Origin: Antedon mediterranea
Lineage: Eukaryota; Echinodermata; Crinoidea; Comatulida; Antedonidae
Direction: 5' to 3'
Length of the DNA stretch: 64,000 bases
Assembly (NCBI RefSeq): GCF_964355755.1
Contig: NC_092676.1
Coordinates: forward strand, 6,492,288 to 6,556,287
The translations under genes were made by a program, and so were the position numbers. The notes under the pieces were generated by a model. It did no database searches and was not told where the DNA came from. It worked only from the letters and a program-made list of their open reading frames with translations. This document shows positions 38,393-57,700 of this stretch, in pieces (within the stretch, counting starts at the first letter, position 1; every line of letters begins with the position of its first letter).

Positions 38393-40701
38393 ACAATCTG
38401 GGTTTGGGTCACTATGAGAACCTCAAGAGAGGCTAATTATGGATTTGGCAAATGTTAAATTTGATGAAATTGCCTTGATGAAAACGACTCTATTCAAATA
38501 TTGTAATCTTCTTGGGAGGGTATAATGAAATGTTTTTTCTTTCCAATGGAAATTACAACTTTATAATGTATTTTTAGAAAGAAGCGTACTGTTACACATT
38601 ATTTGTGTGAACCTTGATCGGCCTGAATTAAGTAAAAGTAATGTTTTACTTGGTATCATAATTATAACCATGTTTATATTAGTAGGTTAGATATTATGAT
38701 AGTTAAAAACGATTTATATTCCTTCTGTATATTAGAGGCCAAGCCATTTGAAACAATGAAAACAATCTGCATACACTACCCTCAGCTGGAAATATTTTTT
38801 ACGTTGGCGGATTTGCCTTTTTTTTCCAAGTTCAGTGGCTTCTGTTTTTACTAAATTATTAATATTTGAACTGCTGGTTGTGACCAACGTTCGTAATTGA
38901 AATAAAGTCAATGCTATTTGTTCGATTAAGTCAAGGTGAATATTAGACAGTAGGACCTAATTAAGTATTCATTTAATATTCAGCTAATTTGCTAAGTGTC
39001 TCTTCCATTAAATATTGTAAATTATTTGTTAAGCATTTCCAATGCTAGATTCCAGTAGAAATATATAATGTATTTTACCTATTATATTATTGTATTTGTA
39101 TCTATATGTATGTACGTTATTAACATGCTCCATGCTCAAGTATACAATTAGCACACGCAAAGAATAACAACATAATACACTTTCCATAACAAGTAAATAA
39201 CACAAAACGCGTGACGACAGAAACACTGCGTGAGCTTTTAAAGGCAGAGACCTGCGAGCAAGAAATGTAACCAATTAACCGACGGGACATTAATTATATA
39301 AAACGATGAAATATCAACAATATTTGCACATTGGTGCTCTGAACACGAGAACATTATTGTTAAGCCTTGTCTAGATTATCGAACTAGTTTGACAAAAACA
39401 AGTGTTGTGTGCCCAAATATGGTAGCGATATGCCCAAATATGGTAGTGATGGTACGTAAAGTTTGATAGTAGTGTATACAGCTCAAGAATGGATAAAGCT
39501 ACAATTTGTTGTTTGGAAAAAGTAGTCTCCATTTTTAAATTCCGTTTTACTATTCTTTTACAACAGAGCATTATAGTATGGTAATGTTTATTTACATTGT
39601 TCAAATTATGCACTAATTCATTTACTGTAATTGCTGTTTACGTTAATACATGGTAATACACGGTACCGTATTGTATGATCACGTTCTGCATATTTACATT
39701 ACCAGCAATTTGTATTGCCTTCACTCATCATACAAATAGAAAAATGGTTTAATTTCTCATATTTGAATTTTCAAAACACATGCCATTCGGATTTTGTCGA
39801 CAATTCTAAATTGATTTTGTGTAACAATGCATTGCATATTTGCCGCCAAATCACACTTGTATGGCACGCGGGTAACAATACTTTGACACGTTATAGTGTC
39901 ATAGCCTGTACACTGTATAATAGGCAACTTTCGTTCAGACGATATGACCAGTTTGCTACAAATGCTCACAGGCAAGCTTAAAAACTTAGTGTTCCTTTTG
40001 CCTTTCTTTTGTCTACAGTTAACAATATTTTAAGAATGTAAACGCTTTGAACAGAAAAAAAAATCTTCAATTATTAATTACCAAATTGAAGGAGATATAG
40101 GCATGTATGTTTTTAACAGAGAATGATTAAGGTAAGAAAAATAAAACTGTATGCAAATTTATTTATATTTTTATATGCATATGTTTCATTATTTACCGGC
40201 TGAAAGCTTGGACTAATTCATACGTTAAAATATTCATCAACTAAAAGTCTAATCTTTTTTGTGGAAACTTCACGTTACATTTAAAATTAGACTCATAAAT
40301 AGCCTAGATAAATCAAAGAGACTAACTTGCATGACTCATTGATACGTAGGGCCTAGTAAATTATACAACAATGCTGACGAATAAGTAAGTGTAAAAGATA
40401 TATTTTTTTTTTACAAAAAATCAGAAATTTGTACAATTTTGATCGTTATATTTATTTCTCGCCACGGTCTGGTTTTGATATGCGCGACTTTTGACCCTAC
40501 CTACTGACAGCCAGTGAAATTGAATTTGCTAATTCAAGCAGAAGAGCTCAGTGACACGATAGAATGGAGCTACAATACCGAACTGATAAAATATCGATCG
40601 TATACTGATCGATTTTGAAGCATCTCTAGACAAGGACTTTCTCTGTGTCAAACCACACGGCTAAACGTCTCTTCACAGACTACACGGCTGAGACTGAGAC
40701 G
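38393..40701. other. Transgelin 3' region and intergenic stretch
   Basis: AATAAA overlaps the 4b stop and occurs again near 38900. A family B MITE lies at 39361-39487. No other gene is seen up to the kinase. Confidence 0.45.
39361..39487. mobile_element. MITE family B, degenerate copy
   Basis: TAAGCCTTGTCTAGATTATC, AACTAGTTTGACAAAAACAA, TGCCCAAATATGGTAG and AAAGTTTGATAGTAGTGTAT match family B. The right terminus is eroded. Confidence 0.65.
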
Positions 40702-40707
40702 ATGTAA
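40702..40707 (+). promoter_or_regulatory. Start-stop upstream element (ATG-TAA)
   Basis: The leader reads GACGATGTAAACATGG. A two-codon unit, ATG then TAA, ends 2 nt before the kinase ATG. Both ATGs have A at -3. Start-stop elements of this kind can hold ribosomes and reduce downstream initiation. The effect here is inferred. Confidence 0.55.
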
Positions 40708-40709
40708 AC

Positions 40710-46227
<5,518 letters not shown>

Positions 46228-47116
46228 ACAGTTGTTTAGACTTACCAGTAGCGTTATGTAAGCGACGTACATATTTTGCTGCGAATTAGCGTTTGTTTTA
46301 CGCTGCCTTTCTCATAACGCACAGAGCAGTAGGCTACGACATTAATGAACTCTACTTCGTGGATGCGTTAGTGATTTTTACGCCGGCCAAAAACACAAAC
46401 CGTTATCAGATTACTATTGATTAGGAACTTCCAACGAGAGATGGATTAACGTACACCTTGTGTGTTAGATTAGCAACCTTGACACCGTGTGTCTGAACGT
46501 ATGATTTCTAATTGATACTTCCAGAGTGATGCATAGCCTACTCCAATTTAAAACCAATTTAATGAGCATGTACAATTTAGTCGCTATACCGAAACGTATC
46601 TAATTAATTATGCAAACAATATACCATCGAATTAGTATATGCACATTTAATATACATCTACTAATATTTGTATAGAGTAAATTACAATATTTTTATATCA
46701 TAATAATATTTTGTCGAGAGCTATATTATTTATAGAGGGCGTAGGGCAATTCAATTTTGTGGTCAAGCAAGGATTCTTTTTACCAGTTATTCACTTATTA
46801 CCGTGTGAGATTCTTCGTTCTTGGTTATGTCTTTCTTTTCGTCCCTTCAATTTAGCTCATATAGAGTTTTGTAATATAGAGTAATGTTGGCTTAATATTA
46901 GTTTACAGTAGTTTCATCAAGATAATATTGATTGCATTATTTTAAAACCTGACTTTATTTAAGCTATATAGGCCTATGGGAATGCATTATGAAGTTATTT
47001 TATATTTTATTTATAAATGTGCAATACTTTTAATAATTATGACTTTAATACTATGCTTCAGACCATATTACTGTACAAATTAACAAGAACAATATTATTT
47101 ATTACAACATAATTAT
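46228..47116. other. Kinase 3' region and intergenic stretch
   Basis: Follows the kinase stop. No further coding exon is recognisable. TAGGCCTA occurs near 46970. Confidence 0.4.
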
Positions 47117-47404
47117 TAAAGATGTATTGTCCCCCTGAAAAAATAATTCTTAAACATTTTTTGTTTGAATAGGCCTATGCCATTTTAATGTCACCTAATA
47201 GTTATCCACTTTGACCAAAAATTAGATCGAAAAGAAAATGTATTTACCTAAAAAACTGTAATTTAAAGCAACAAATAGTAAAATCGGCTGACAGCCAATG
47301 GGTTTTTGGTTTTTTCGGAAGTGATTAACTTTATTAACTACAAAATAATCTATTCAAAGTCTGATCTTATTAATCTTTGTTTTTTTGGGGGACAATAACA
47401 TCTT
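47117..47404. mobile_element. MITE family C, complete-looking copy
   Basis: It begins TTAAAGATGTATTGTCCCCC and ends GGGGGACAATAACATCTTTA. The interior has TAGTTATCCACTTTGACCAA and TCGGAAGTGATTAACTTTAT. Confidence 0.85.
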
Positions 47405-47978
47405 TAATATTCAGATGTTGTAACCTTAAAGTATAATATTTATATAATATATAGTTGACATTAGTCGACCCGCTTTGATAATGTATAGAATTTAATTCCG
47501 GCGATATTATATTTGAAATTTCTAACAAATGAATGATTAAATCTGTGCAAATTGCTCGCCAGGTAAATAATTGTTTTCATTGTTCTGTAGGTCGTATTCA
47601 CTAACCAACATAATTGCGTAATTGCAGCGACCGGTTGCCATGGTGCCGTAAACATTAATATCACGCTTTGTAGATTCTCGGATGACGTCAACGTAAATAA
47701 CACCGTGTTGTTGTAATAGTACGCCGCGCGATTAGCACGCACTAAAAATACTTGATGCGACGTCATAATGCAGTGTAGATTACGAGCGTAGCGCGTGTAG
47801 CCTCTTCTGACGTCATCTTTATAGTGATAATGTGCTTTGATGAAACATCCAAATCAGCGGATTACTTCAATAGAAAGAAAATCAGGAAAATACAGCTTCT
47901 GAAGTGTATTGTATTCAGTGTTATACTCCAATTATTAGAGCAAATAGCAATTGCTCTAAATAATCAAGCGCTTGAGAT

Positions 47979-48115
47979 TAAGCTCTGTCTATATTACTGT
48001 ATCAAAAAATAAATATGATCTACCCAATGGACACGATGACGTCATATAACTACCATATTTGGGCACATCACACTTTAAAAAAAAAATGTTTGATATGTGT
48101 ATAGGCAGAGCTTTA
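47979..48115. mobile_element. MITE family B, inverted-interior copy
   Basis: It begins TTAAGCTCTGTCTATATTAC and ends TATAGGCAGAGCTTTA. The interior ACCATATTTGGGCACATCAC is in the opposite sense to most copies. Confidence 0.7.
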
Positions 48116-48705
48116 GAATGCATAAACTGCGCTTGACGTATAACTATAAGAAAGATCGTGTGAAAGTACCCTTACGTCGCATTATAACGTCTTTTCCAAT
48201 GTTCGTATTAAGACGATGCTTAAATGCATAACGGTTGGTATGGCTTATTGGGTAAGCGGCGGCAATGTACTTTTCTATCTTTTATTTCTCCGTTTGATGC
48301 ACTGCAGGTTTGAAAGGCACTAATATAAATGTCTTTGATCGTTTTAGAAACAAATAACCGAGTTTACAACATATTTTGTACGGATTAATGCTAATGAATA
48401 ATGATTTTGTTTGTAACAAATGTGGATTAGAACACGAAAATCAATTTCTCTAACCGTGAGTGGACTTTTAGTGTATAAACCAATGATATCCGATTTGTTT
48501 GCACCGAATTGCACATGCGCATTAAAAACACGGAGGCTGTCAATTTTCCAATTAATCTTGGAGTGAATATTGTACTCCTTGCATCGATTTTCTCTCGCTG
48601 TCTCTGTGTCAGTTGACAGTGAATGGAGGTTGAAAAAGCACCGTGTGTAGGCAGCCATAAAATGCTCTCTCATTAAAGAAGCGAAACGTACTTCTTAATA
48701 CCGGA

Positions 48706-51700
48706 ATGGATGCTTTAGGATACGCTTACTACTCACCGCCATGGAAAACAAAATTACGAGAAGCAGGCAAGAAAATAACAAATATTTTTACGTCTTTCGA
48801 GGATTATATTGCGCCGGTATATTACCTTGATCGTTCTTATAGGTGAGTGACCATTTCTTTTTTTCAATGTGATAATTGAATAAAATTATTAACGCTAATT
48901 GAAGATTGATTGTAGATTTTATGAAACCCGAAGGACAAATAGTAGATTTTATCATATTATTATTAGCTTTCATCTTAAAGATAACAAACAGATCGTTTTG
49001 TATCTTAAGCATGGCAAACAGTTCAATTAGTACACGACAAATTTGTGTATATTTGAATACGACGACGATAGTATGGAAAAGTGAAGGACAGAATATTGAT
49101 GGAAAGAGAACAATTAATCAGAGACTTAAAATATTTCAATGTATCGAGGTTGATATCCTCAATGTTATATACGGATACCCAAATAGTAATAACCTCTATT
49201 AAGGGGACACCTTTGTGACCGAATGATGTGTCACATTAATAGTGGTGTCCACTTAATTGACGTTGGACGTTTAGTGTTATATTATTGTCTATTCACAGAA
49301 AGTGTCTCTTTAATAGGGTTATCTCTTGTAGGCGTTGGACATTTAGTTTTATACTAATATTGTCCCTTTACAGAAAGTGCACCAAAGGAAGGGTCCTATA
49401 ACTGATAGAAATAAGATCTTTTTTGTTTAATTTGTACTTGTTTTTATTTACTATTTAAAAAATATATAAAAATCATTTTATGAATTTCAATTTATAAATT
49501 TATACTGCACCTATTCCATAAAATAAACAATAGAATATTTCATAAAAAGTTAAAATCACCCATAGCAAAAAACTAGGCCTAAAGTTACCTTAATATAATA
49601 ACATTTGACAATGTTCCAGATTGTTTAGAAATGGTAATCTAATAATTGGTAATTGAGAATTTAAGTTAAGTTAAAACAAAGATCTGACACAATTATTATG
49701 AATTAATAATTATAATAATGAAATACGAATTTAATACACATATACTATATATAGTATCCCCTATATATTATATAATGTATTATAATAACTATCTTCTTGA
49801 TTACGATGGATTAAGGTTTAGTAGTCAAAATTTCTAAACCTTACAGCTCTGTCTACACTATGAAACTAGATTGACAAAAAAAGTGTTAGGCCTATGTGCC
49901 CAAATATGAAAGTGATATGCTCAAATATGGTAGTGATATCATCATGTCCATTATATGGGCACATCACATTTTTTGTCACATAAAGTTTGATAGTGTAGAC
50001 AGTGCTTTATATACAAACATACTCTCACTTATGTTGAAAACAAAATGGAACTTAGCAACAGCGACGACGCGATCCGCGGAATAATCCAGCGTCAAGTTAC
50101 ATCAATCGATACGAGCGCTAAATATCGAATAATAATTAACACCCACGTGACTCTGATACTCCGTATAGGCATTATGTCTACGTTGTTAACACAACCCCGT
50201 GGGATGATAATATTAATATTATTATTAGTATTGAATATTGTTTGTTTAATGATTAGTATATTAATATTAGTATTGAATAATATTGATTAGTATTAATATT
50301 AGTATTGAATAATATTGATTAGTATTAATATTAGTATTGAATAATATTGATTAGTATTAATATTAGTATTGAATAATATTGATTAGTATTAATATTAGTA
50401 TTGAATAATATTGATTAGTATTAATATTAGTATTGAATAATATTGATTAGTATTAATATTAGTATTGAATAATATTGATTAGTATTAATATTAGTATTGA
50501 ATAATATTGATTAGTATTAATATTATAACTATGTTACTAGATTGCTTCACATGTGGAGTTTATACCAATGTTACAGATACAGTAAATGCCTATAGCGTGT
50601 CCGTTGTGTGGTTAAGAATGATTTCTGAATTATAAAGTTTAGTTTTCAGTTAGAAAGGAACACATGGACTAAGCGCAACGCAAGATAATTTACTAATCAC
50701 CTATTGTGTCGTGATTGGTCAAATCTTTTGCGCTTACGTGCTTGCGTTGCGTCATATTGGAATCAACCTTTCGTCGACATAATAGTGAAAAAGGGGTGGA
50801 GACTGGTCGATTTCCCTTGACACAAAGAAAACGTTGATAACAATCATGAAGGAGTGAAACATATCAAGCCCCGCCCTACCCCTACACCCAAGATAACACA
50901 ACCTACGACGCAGCACGCGTGGATATAGATTGCCTGAATATACTGTATAAATATTATAGTATTATTAATATTATTGTTAGTGACTAATCTAAACTAATTC
51001 TATTGTTGCATGTATTTCGATATTGTTTTTAAAAACTTTATTACCCCTCAGTAACAACGTAACGTCACGTAAACCCCTAGAAATAACTCGCAGTTTCATA
51101 ATATATGCAATAAATTTGCAGAGAGTATATTCTGCCTATAATTACACAGTTGGGAACATATTTTGGGTTTTGTTATAATACAGTAGTAATACATATTCTC
51201 GATTAAATGCCTAATGTTTACAATTAATTGCCTAATGTTTACAATTAAATGCCTAATGTTTACAATTAAATGCCTAAGGTTTATCATTAAATGCCTAATG
51301 TTTATCATTAAATGCCTAATGTTTACAATTAAATGCCTAATGTTTACAATTAAATGCCTAATGTTTATCATTAAATGCCTAATGTTTATCATTAAATGCC
51401 TAATGTTTATTATTAAATGCCTAATGTTTACAATTAAATGCCTAATGATTACAATTAAATGCCTAATGTTTACAATTAAATGCCTAATGTTTACAATTAA
51501 ATGCCTAATGTTTACAATTAAATGCCTAATGTTTACAATTAAATGCCTAATGTTTACAATTAAATGCCTAATGTTTATCATTAAATGCCTAATGTTTACA
51601 ATTAAATGCCTAATGTTTACAATTAAATGCCTAATGTTTATCATTAAATGCCTAATGTTTATCATTGTCTTCCTTCTACGAGAACACGGATACTAAGAGT

Positions 51701-54700
51701 ACCGCATTGAAATTTCAAAAATTAAGAAACTACCATAGTAAATAATAATAATATATCTTATATATCTGATAGATGAGATTTCTATCACTCCTTAAACAGT
51801 GACAAATTTAATGTTAAGAAATCGAAAATATGCATTGTTGAAACTGGTCTTTGTTGTGTTTGTTATACTTTAACAGATGTTGCTATAAATAACATTCATC
51901 TCGGGTGCGAGCTGAGAATAAAAGACGCTAAAAGTGCTAAAAAGCCTATATCAGTCATTCGTGACGTCAGATAACTAAAATGCGTTCAAATGATGACGTC
52001 AAATATAATGTCAAGCATTTATGCATTTGTCTTTATCTATTAGAATTACACTATTTGTCCTTACTTCGTTATTAACAATAAAAAAATTCACTGAATGTCC
52101 AGGCGTTTGTACCAACAAGTACGGTGGCCGAGTGGTTAAGGCGTTGGACTTAAGTTCCAATGGACGTATGTCCGCATGGGTTCGAACCCCATCCGTACTA
52201 AAGTTTTAAGAAATTATATAAAGCTTATGGTATTAAAGAAATAAAATCGCTGAATGCCAAGGCGTTTGTTACAACAAGTACGGTGGCCGAGTGGTTAAGG
52301 CGTTGGACTTAAGTTCCAATGGACGTATGTCCGCATGGGTTCGAACCCCATCCGTACTAAAATTTTAAGAAATTATTTAAAGCTTATGGTATTAAAGAAA
52401 TAAAATCGCTGGATGCCAAGGCGTTTGTTACAACAAGTACGGTGGCCGAGTGGTTAAGGCGTTAGACTTAAATTCCAATGGACGTATGTCCGCATGGGTT
52501 CGAACCCCATCCGTACTAAATTTGTAATCGAAGCATGTCGAAGGCGGTTGTACCGAAGTACGGTGGCTGAGACTTTATTGTATGTCGGTCTGGTTTATAG
52601 ACAGCTATTTTGATTAAAACGCTCTCTTTGTTTTTACTGCAGTAGGCCTAGTTCTTTAAGTCGATTTTCAATTCCAAAAAAGATGACGATGCGCGCTCGG
52701 CAACCATCATATTCGCCCGATTGTGTCTATCTGCTGTTCATTATGGGGTTTAATATGCCAAGCTGCATAAAAATGCATCATAATTATGCCCTAACTCGAC
52801 TACTGAAGAAATAATGGATATGCAGTCATACTAATTGTGTAAGCAATGATTAATTATAGGCAGCTGTGGGGATTCCTCATCGAAGTTATTTCTATCGCTC
52901 ATGCTTACAAAACTTTGGTCACTTAGTTCCGACATTAATCATGTCAGAACACAACACAACGTAAAAGCCATCTGATTTTGCTACACAAGAATATACAATT
53001 ATAATTATCATTATAGCGTAATAATAAGAAAACAGTTGATATGATGAGAGAAGTAAAAGTAAACTCTGTTTTACTTATTTTTGTCTCTCTCATAATGATG
53101 AATGTACAACTGTATCATGAAATAACAGAGGGCGCTTTAAAATCTTGACGTCATCAAAATCAACATTCGCCATTTCCATTTTGTAAATCTTTTCATCTGG
53201 GAAAATCAGCAGATAATTTTAATTTAAAACAGCTTGTTTACATGCTAATGTAGATGGCTAAAATGTTTTCTATGGAGGCGTAAGTTTTAAAGCATTTTGT
53301 GTTAATGAAACCTCCAGAAAGAGGCATGTTTAACTTATTTTATGTGTCTAGGCTAGGCTGAGTGACGTGTGCTGTGTTGTGAATCGATTATCTTTTTGGG
53401 TCAATTAAGGGCTGATGAGGGAGACGTTGACGTGACAGCCTAGAGTAGTAGGCCTAGAGGAAAAATGTTGTTTATGACAAATATTTGTCATTTAAATACA
53501 CAATTGAGAATTTATAATAATAATGCTGCAGTGCAGACTGTGTGACAATACCTTATTATACAAAACAATTATTTTTTATTATTTATGTTTTTTTAATTAT
53601 AATAATATTAATAGGCTTAGCCTAGGCCTAATATATTATTAAAAATATTATGGCCTAGGCTACCTGTTGAAAGTAGAATCACTTTTAAAGTGTTACTTCA
53701 TGTCTACAATTGTATAAATAATAATGCGCCCTGTTATCTGAGCAATCTCTTACGGGTGTATAGATGTGCTAAAAGAGAGGCCTGAGGTCCGAGATAGATC
53801 ACACTAGATTGGATCACTGTCTCGAAAAGCGAACCTCTGGAAATAATACTTTCTCAAAATTTGGACCGGTGATGTGGAACGAACTACAGTCTGCAGGGCT
53901 CGCAGAATCCTAAAATATTTGGTTGCCCATCGGGCAAGTAGGTTTTAGATTTTGGTTGCCCTCATCATTTTTTTACTTGCCCACTATTTTAACTTAATTT
54001 TAACGTTTTATACCGCGACTGCACCGCGGAAAAACGTCGGTGAAAAACGCCTATGCTTAATACACTGTGGTGTTTTTTTCGATGGATTTTAAAGTAGTGA
54101 AAATTTCAAATTTTTTCAATTACACAGTGATGTAGGCCAATCTTTTAAGAACATTTTACAGTAATTTATTTTCTCATACGATCCTCCGTACAAGAGTTGC
54201 GATTGTTTAATTAACATGGTGTCCTGAAATCCCTTGAAAACGCTATGTTATTTCTGTTGGTTACGCTTCGTTGCACGGCATTGTTTGTCATCGATCGAAG
54301 ATGTGTTCCGTTTCGTGAATGAAAAAGGCGTATTCACGTGGGTTTACTTTGGGAGCAAAAACGTTTTTCTTCTATTGTGCAATGAAATTCCGAAATCAAG
54401 CTATTTTGCGATATTTAAAATGTAGTGGCCTAGACATGGCACTAATTATCTTACAATTATTTAATAGATATATCTAAAATATTGCCTATAGAAATGTAGG
54501 CCTCCTAGGCCTAAAAAGTTTAAACAAAGTACTTATGAAGGTGATGAGCTTGTAACGCGTTGAAATCATAGAGAAGAAAAAAAAAACAAACATCAACTGA
54601 CGTCCGTCTACGTGACGTGAAACAATACGCATGCGTATAGCAAAAAACCTCACAGCAGCTGCCGTAACGTAGTAGGAGCACATGGGTACGGTGTGTGGAG

Positions 54701-57700
54701 AGTGCGGGCTTGTGGAGGTTTGCTTGTTGTTTCAGTTGAAGCTCGCACAGGTTGGATAAAAACAACCATCTGCTCGCACAAGTTGGTGATTGAAAACAAC
54801 ACAAGGGAACTGTGCCGAATTGTGGTGAAAACCACGTGCTCCGCCAAGTTGGAGTTTTTGAAAGTTCAACTCTCGGCGATACCCGAAGAAGTGTATTATT
54901 TTCAATGTTGATAATAAAAATATACTGTAACTATTTAAGTATTCAATGTATTTATTAAATAAATTATTAGGCCTATTAAATTTATATTCTGTAATATTTA
55001 TGAAAAAAATGGTAGGCCTACTTGCCTGTGTTAAAAACATCGGCCGCCGCCTATTTGGCACAGACAATTAAAATTACGTATCTATTATAATTTAATAATA
55101 TACTGTATTGTAGTTTGTACATTTGAACAATAATTACAGTAATTCAGCAAATTATTTATTACACACAAAATACATAACATGAATGTAATTAAACATAGGC
55201 CTAATCTACTATCAGGCTGTAGGCCACATAATTAATACTAAGTAGTAGATTCAGATTTTATTACCACCGTAAAATGATGTCGATAATTGAGAAAAACAAA
55301 AACCAAAAACATACTAGCCCCTATTTTATTTGGTTTATAGTATAACTAGGGAGTTGTTAATTAGAAACTCCCTGGTATAATAACTTCAAATAAGAGCCGA
55401 GAGTTCAACGCTTCCTATTTCGCGATCAATGGATGCCGCAAGAGACCGCGTGCTATATGACAGACCTGGAAACTCTATACGCAACGACTTGATATGCCCG
55501 ACTGCATAGAAACACGTGTTTTGGCTCCTGGAGATAACGTTCCATACCACCGAATTCCGATCCATACATTTACTTAACAAACACTACACTGGTCTCGACG
55601 TCAAGAGAATTCGTTCGTGCGCGACTATTATTTTCATTGTTACAGTTTTTCACAACCCCTGTAAAACATCGTGGACATTTTCGGTGATTTTAAGAGGTTG
55701 CCCGTCGGGACATGACATGTTAAATTTTAGTTGCCCGACGTATTTATTTGGTTGCCGCGGGACGTCGGGCAAGCGATTCTGCAAGCCCTGGTCTGTGATC
55801 CGGGAACAAACTACGGTTTTAAAATTTAAAAAAGCCCTTAAAACACATCTATTTCCTAAAGAAGTGACTCATTGTTGGGTCTGCTGATGTAAAGCGCTTT
55901 GATCATTTTATACTAATTTGGAAAAGCGCTATATAAATAAAATAATAATAATAATAATATTAATAATAGGCCTATCTACTGTAGGCTCGGGGCCTAAATA
56001 TCGGCAATTATTAAATAATTTGTTTGTGCTACAAAGTTGTTTGTATTAAAAACCACACTCAATAAATAATAGATTTGTAGGACAACAGATGGAGTAATAT
56101 ATTATGTACTGTAATTTTAGACACAATGATATGGTTGGATGCATATCCAAGTGTTGGTTTATTTAAATCAAATTGTGTACAGTTTATTGGAATAATTCTG
56201 ATTTAATAATACAGTAGTCCAGTTTATTAAAGAACCATTTTATGTCTATAGTAACAAACAGGTTTTGTAAATTTAAAATAATATTGTTCTTTAAACAAGG
56301 ATTCATAAGCCCCCCCCCCCCCTACATCTATAATCAGTCATACTGTTTATGCAGTGTAAGTCAATGTTTTTATTGTGCATGATACATGGTCATAATGAAA
56401 TGTGACCACAGCTTGATAAAATGTCCCATCCAAATGAAGCCCTGTGCTAAGGACAAAAACAATGACAGCAGCTTAAACAGATCTTTAACTCATCCCTTCT
56501 CATGCTAGGCCGATTCTTAATTAAACTAAACAGTAACATCAACAGTGTTTATCATTCAGGTTATTCTGAACTTTCCTGACATTTAGTGAATGAGTAATTA
56601 CATGATAAAAGGTTACATTTATAAATTATTATTAATCAAAACCATTTCAATTTTGCCTACAAACACATAATATGTAGAAGAAATAAAAATGAATATCTCA
56701 AAACCATGATTTACTGACAAATTAAAAAAGGAGAATACTGTATGTCCAATGATATCGATAGATAGATATTTATGCTTAAAAAGAAAATTAGTAAGAACGT
56801 TATCAATGTTTTATCTGGCAAAGTTAAGTACATGTATTAGAGGGTATTTAGAGATTTTTTGGGTGGGATGTGTGTTGAAATATTGGGTTTGGAAGATTAC
56901 TGTATGCTTGATGGAAGATTTTGAAAGTGCATATCTTTGCTTTTAAAAATACATTCTTGTGTTAAGCTCTGTCTACACTATTAAACTAATTTGACAAAAA
57001 AGTGTGATGTACCCAAATATGGTAGTGATGCCCAAATATGGTAGTGATCATGTCCATATATGGCCACATTACATTTTTTTTTATTTGATGGGAGTAGACA
57101 GAGCTTTATACATATTGTTTGTGTTGTGATGTGTGAATACAAAAATATTTTTTAATTTGCAATTCAAATCCTGTGTTATAACTGTTTTTAGTTTATTAAT
57201 CATTGTTTCACAATGAAGGTTTTTTTTTATGATTATTAATGGAGAATTGTTTCCTGGTACAGTAGCAATAAAAAACAAATTAGCATTTGACCTTTTGCTT
57301 CTGATTCCTACAAAATAATGTCTACAAACAACAGATGATAATGCCATTCTGCATTTGAAATCAGCACTGCTGACTCTTATGGCAGCCCCTGCATCTAATA
57401 TCTGCCTCAGACATATTGGCTTATGGGCACTGGACAAGAGAAGCCCTTGATCAATGTTAGAACGAATCAAGGTGCTTTAAACAGTCCTGGTTTTGTTTGT
57501 ATCAAAACCTGTTCAGTGGCGGTAATTATCGCTATTGGTTTCGATTGAATAAAAAAACAAAAAGCACTAATAGTAAAAAATAATTTTGTATATTTTTCAG
57601 GTCTGTTCAGATGAGGTTGTACACACTCACTAAGCGGGAATTTGTTCTTGTTTTTGTTGCATTCTTCGCAGCTTTTGGAATTTCAGTACTTGTAGGAATT

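Noticed and set aside
51206-51668. CRISPR-like array
   Set aside because: There are no distinct spacers; units are contiguous and the DNA is eukaryotic.
51096-51696. Repetitive proteins of 160 and 189 residues
   Set aside because: They follow directly from a 21-bp repeat without stops; both strands are open, which is typical of such repeats.
54486-55067. Overlapping open frames inside the 1.9-kb TIR element
   Set aside because: I recognise no transposase or other domain, and several frames overlap on both strands; captured sequence is possible but unproven.
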